Part shown: positions 32,552-34,392 of the stretch, piece after piece
Numbering within the stretch: position 1 is the first letter of the stretch
Layout of the letters: every line of letters starts with the position of its first letter
Assembly: GCA_002410505.1 (NCBI GenBank)
Contig: DHSO01000022.1
Coordinates: 71,915 to 106,306 of the forward strand
Source of the DNA: Cloacimonetes bacterium UBA5284
GTDB taxonomy: Bacteria > Cloacimonadota > Cloacimonadia > Cloacimonadales > Cloacimonadaceae
Length of the DNA stretch: 34,392 nucleotides
Direction: 5' to 3'
Notes under the pieces: generated by a model
What the model saw: only the letters and a program-made list of their open reading frames with translations
What the model was told of the DNA's origin: nothing
Database searches by the model: none
Translations under genes and position numbers: made by a program

Positions 32552-33055
32552 ATGGCACAGATAAATTTGAAAGGAAACCCAATTCACACAATAGGTGATA
32601 TGCCAAAACCGGGTACACAGGCGCATAGCTTTGTACTAACCGGCGGGGATCTTAATGATCTGAGTTTGGAGCAGTTCAAGGGCAAGAAAGTACTACTGAA
32701 CATATATCCCTCTATAGATACAGGTGTTTGCGCGATGAGCGTGCGCAGGTTCAATTCTGAAGCAGCAGCTTTGGAAAACACAGTCGTATTGGGCATTTCC
32801 AGAGACTTACCCTTCGCTTTGGGCAGATTTTGTGGGGCAGAGGGTATAGATAAGGTTCATACTCTATCCGAGATGAGAGACCGAAAGTTCGGCAAAGAAT
32901 ATGGTTTGGAGATCGTGGATGGTCCCATGGCTGGATTACTGGCTCGTGCCGTCATAGTAATAGATGTTAACGGCAAAATAGTATATACTGAACTGGTGGA
33001 CGACATAGTGCATGAACCTAATTATGATGCTGCCCTAGAAGCTCTTAAAGACTGA
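32552..33055 (+). CDS. tpx: Thiol peroxidase (Tpx, 2-Cys peroxiredoxin)
   Basis: A 167-residue atypical 2-Cys peroxiredoxin, the full length of Tpx. It reduces hydrogen peroxide and alkyl hydroperoxides with thioredoxin. The peroxidatic cysteine is Cys60 in PSIDTGVCAMSVRRFN and the resolving cysteine is Cys94 in FCGAEGI, matching Cys61 and Cys95 of the E. coli enzyme. AAGGAG precedes the ATG. In an oxygen-sensitive anaerobe with Fe-S enzymes it would serve oxidative defence. Its last 11 bp overlap the convergent UPF0173 gene tail to tail. Confidence 0.97.
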   Translation: MAQINLKGNPIHTIGDMPKPGTQAHSFVLTGGDLNDLSLEQFKGKKVLLNIYPSIDTGVCAMSVRRFNSEAAALENTVVLGISRDLPFALGRFCGAEGIDKVHTLSEMRDRKFGKEYGLEIVDGPMAGLLARAVIVIDVNGKIVYTELVDDIVHEPNYDAALEALKD

Positions 33056-33719
33056 TTGATTCTCCCGGTTGCATTATCTTAACAGAGATCCCGCGTTCTT
33101 TGCAAGCATTGGCAAAAAGTGCGGGATCTTGCTTTATAACGGGAAAAGTGTTGTAGTGCATGGGAATGGCAAAGCGTGGTTTCAGCCAGCTGCAAGCCAT
33201 GGCGGCGTCGGATGGATCCATGGTATAATTTCCTCCGATGGGTACCAGCAGGCAGTCGATATTTTGCATATCTCCAATCAATTTCAGATCGCCAAATAGT
33301 CCTGTATCGCCCATGTGATAAATGCTATATCCATCTATTGTGATTATGATACCGGCAGCAAGGCCACCATATCTGCCGTCCGGAGTCATGCTGCCATGCT
33401 CTGCTTTTACAAAGCGTACAGTTCCAAAAGAAAAATTATGAGCACCGCCAATCTGGATGGCATGAGTCTTACATCCTGCTTCTTTGAAGTATCCCGCTAG
33501 CTCCGAGACTGCTACTACGATCGTGTCTTTATCTGCTATTTTCAGAGTATCTCCACAATGATCTCCATGAGCATGGGTCAGAAGGATATAGTCCGCACTC
33601 ACATCCTTTGATTTTACAGATGACAGGGGGTTAGCGTCCAGCCAGGGGTCTATGACGATGCTTTGTCCATCGTCGGTGCGGATCTGAAATGAAGCATGGG
33701 CAAAAAATCGAAGTGTCAT
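33045..33719 (-). CDS. UPF0173-type metal-dependent hydrolase (metallo-beta-lactamase fold)
   Basis: A 224-residue metallo-beta-lactamase-fold protein of the UPF0173/YtkL group. The metal motif THAHGDHCGD is at 48-57 (His49, His51, Asp53, His54), followed by further ligand His residues in KAEHGSMTPDGR (near 109-120), HMGDTGLFGD (near 135-144) and PMHYNTFPV (near 190-198). The physiological substrate of this family is not known. The gene lies in reverse orientation downstream of the Nudix gene with a 10-bp gap, so the two form a small operon. It overlaps tpx by 11 bp at the stop codons. Confidence 0.93.
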   Translation of the reverse strand: MTLRFFAHASFQIRTDDGQSIVIDPWLDANPLSSVKSKDVSADYILLTHAHGDHCGDTLKIADKDTIVVAVSELAGYFKEAGCKTHAIQIGGAHNFSFGTVRFVKAEHGSMTPDGRYGGLAAGIIITIDGYSIYHMGDTGLFGDLKLIGDMQNIDCLLVPIGGNYTMDPSDAAMACSWLKPRFAIPMHYNTFPVIKQDPALFANACKERGISVKIMQPGESISL

Positions 33720-33729
33720 CCAAATCTCC

Positions 33730-34275
33730 TTAGGATGAGATTATACCAGTTTCCTTCTGGATAAAGTGTCTATGCGCGTCAAACGCAATCGGAGGGAGCT
33801 TATCCAGAGTAAAAAACTTAGCATCATCGGCATCATCCCCGGCTTGAAGTTTGCCACCGGTCACATTCATCTTGAAACCGATACTGAGGGTTCTGAGATA
33901 AATGGGACTATAACCATAGTACCAATCTATGAAGTGATCCACCACACCATCGAGCCCGGTTTCTTCTTTCATTTCCGCAATAGCGTTTTCTTCCGGACTC
34001 ATGTTGATCTCAATGTATCCACTGGGAAGGGCCCACATGCCCGCCCTGGGTTCCATAAGTCGCTTTATCAGCAAAATCTGCTGCTGATCGTTTAACACCA
34101 GTATGGCTACCGCGGGAATCGGATTCTTGTACAAAATGAAGCCACAAGTAGGGCAGATTGCACGAAGCTTGCCTTCGCGATCATCCTTCAGCTCCAGCTT
34201 ACCACCACAGGATTGACAATAGTTCGCATTTAGATAAAGGTCTCTAACTGTTTTGATATCTTTCATAGAGTCCAT
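33730..34275 (-). CDS. Nudix hydrolase with N-terminal zinc ribbon
   Basis: A 181-residue protein. A zinc ribbon (Cys20, 23, 41, 44) is followed by a Nudix domain, as in NudC-like NADH pyrophosphatases and related ADP-ribose hydrolases. The Nudix box runs from Gly86 to Leu108 (GYIEINMSPEENAIA then EMKEETGL). Against GX5EX7REUXEEXGU, the first Glu is Met92 and the Arg is Ala100, while the catalytic EMKEETGL helix is intact. It probably cleaves a nucleoside diphosphate linked to another group; the substrate is unknown. The start is either the ATG at 34275 or that at 34266; neither has a strong ribosome-binding site. Confidence 0.9.
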   Translation of the reverse strand: MDSMKDIKTVRDLYLNANYCQSCGGKLELKDDREGKLRAICPTCGFILYKNPIPAVAILVLNDQQQILLIKRLMEPRAGMWALPSGYIEINMSPEENAIAEMKEETGLDGVVDHFIDWYYGYSPIYLRTLSIGFKMNVTGGKLQAGDDADDAKFFTLDKLPPIAFDAHRHFIQKETGIISS

Positions 34276-34359
34276 TTTTCCCGCTAAGGATTCTTTGTCA
34301 AATGAATATATAAAGACCGTTGCACATGAAAGCGGACAAAAAGAATATGTAAATAGTAC

Positions 34360-34385
34360 TTGACAAGATAGATAGCATCTATAAA
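34360..34385 (+). promoter_or_regulatory. Possible forward promoter at right edge
   Basis: A perfect TTGACA (34360-34365) and TATAAA (34380-34385) with a 14-bp spacer point out of the window to the right. TAAATT (34382-34387) with a 16-bp spacer is an alternative. It may serve a forward gene beyond the window, divergent from the Nudix gene. Confidence 0.3.
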
Positions 34386-34392
34386 TTGGTTT

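Noticed and set aside
32001..32618. Reverse open frame across the end of the secreted-protein gene and the tpx promoter
   Set aside because: Composition looks like antisense of coding sequence plus intergenic DNA; it overlaps the C-terminal sorting domain and the tpx start, and no motif is seen.

Overview
This window looks like chromosomal DNA of a strictly anaerobic, amino-acid-fermenting bacterium of the FCB superphylum. My best guess is a Cloacimonadota (WWE1)-like organism. The guess rests on four things: a SerA of the Bacteroidetes type with the TPKKMGAQT signature; a secreted beta-propeller protein with a PNPF-type C-terminal sorting domain; a DUF2723 membrane protein; and the combination of a multimeric [FeFe] hydrogenase with a ferredoxin-linked 2-oxoacid oxidoreductase. 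It is an inference from gene content; no rRNA, tRNA, CRISPR array, phage or insertion sequence was seen.

Layout. Bases 1-7470 hold mostly single forward genes: glycerol dehydrogenase (gldA), an orphan groEL under a degenerate CIRCE operator, an MFS transporter, a phosphofructokinase and a Lys-type phosphoglycerate dehydrogenase, with hairpin terminators after groEL and serA. Bases 7677-19395 hold ten tightly packed forward genes that look like one operon: an aminotransferase, a truncated histidine-kinase-like protein, a sigma-54 response regulator, two ABC sugar-type permeases, a DUF2723 membrane protein, a 2-oxoacid:ferredoxin oxidoreductase (fused gamma-alpha plus beta), a NapH-like membrane polyferredoxin and a membrane-anchored three-cluster ferredoxin. 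A perfect bidirectional hairpin terminator (19627-19660) separates it from the next operon.

Bases 30080-19679 hold a twelve-gene reverse operon for an [FeFe] hydrogenase. The transcription order is DRTGG protein, HATPase, sensory-hydrogenase-like Fe-S protein, second DRTGG protein, PHP phosphoesterase, NuoE-like subunit, second HATPase, cysteine-free ferredoxin-fold protein, HydB, second NuoE, second NuoF/HydB, and HydA. Bases 30081-34392 hold a possible small ORF, a secreted sorting-domain protein, thiol peroxidase (tpx), and two reverse genes (UPF0173 hydrolase and Nudix hydrolase).

How it works together (inference). The forward operon could turn amino acids into 2-oxoacids and then acyl-CoA plus reduced ferredoxin. 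The facing operon would re-oxidise ferredoxin and NAD(P)H as H2. The most unusual part is the hydrogenase operon. It has two complete NuoE/NuoF diaphorase pairs, one of which has lost its N-terminal cysteines and its C-terminal ferredoxin domain. It also has a ferredoxin-fold protein with no cysteine at all. These are coupled to a regulatory-looking block containing a hydrogenase homologue that keeps the four predicted [4Fe-4S]H ligands but has Asn at the proton-relay position.
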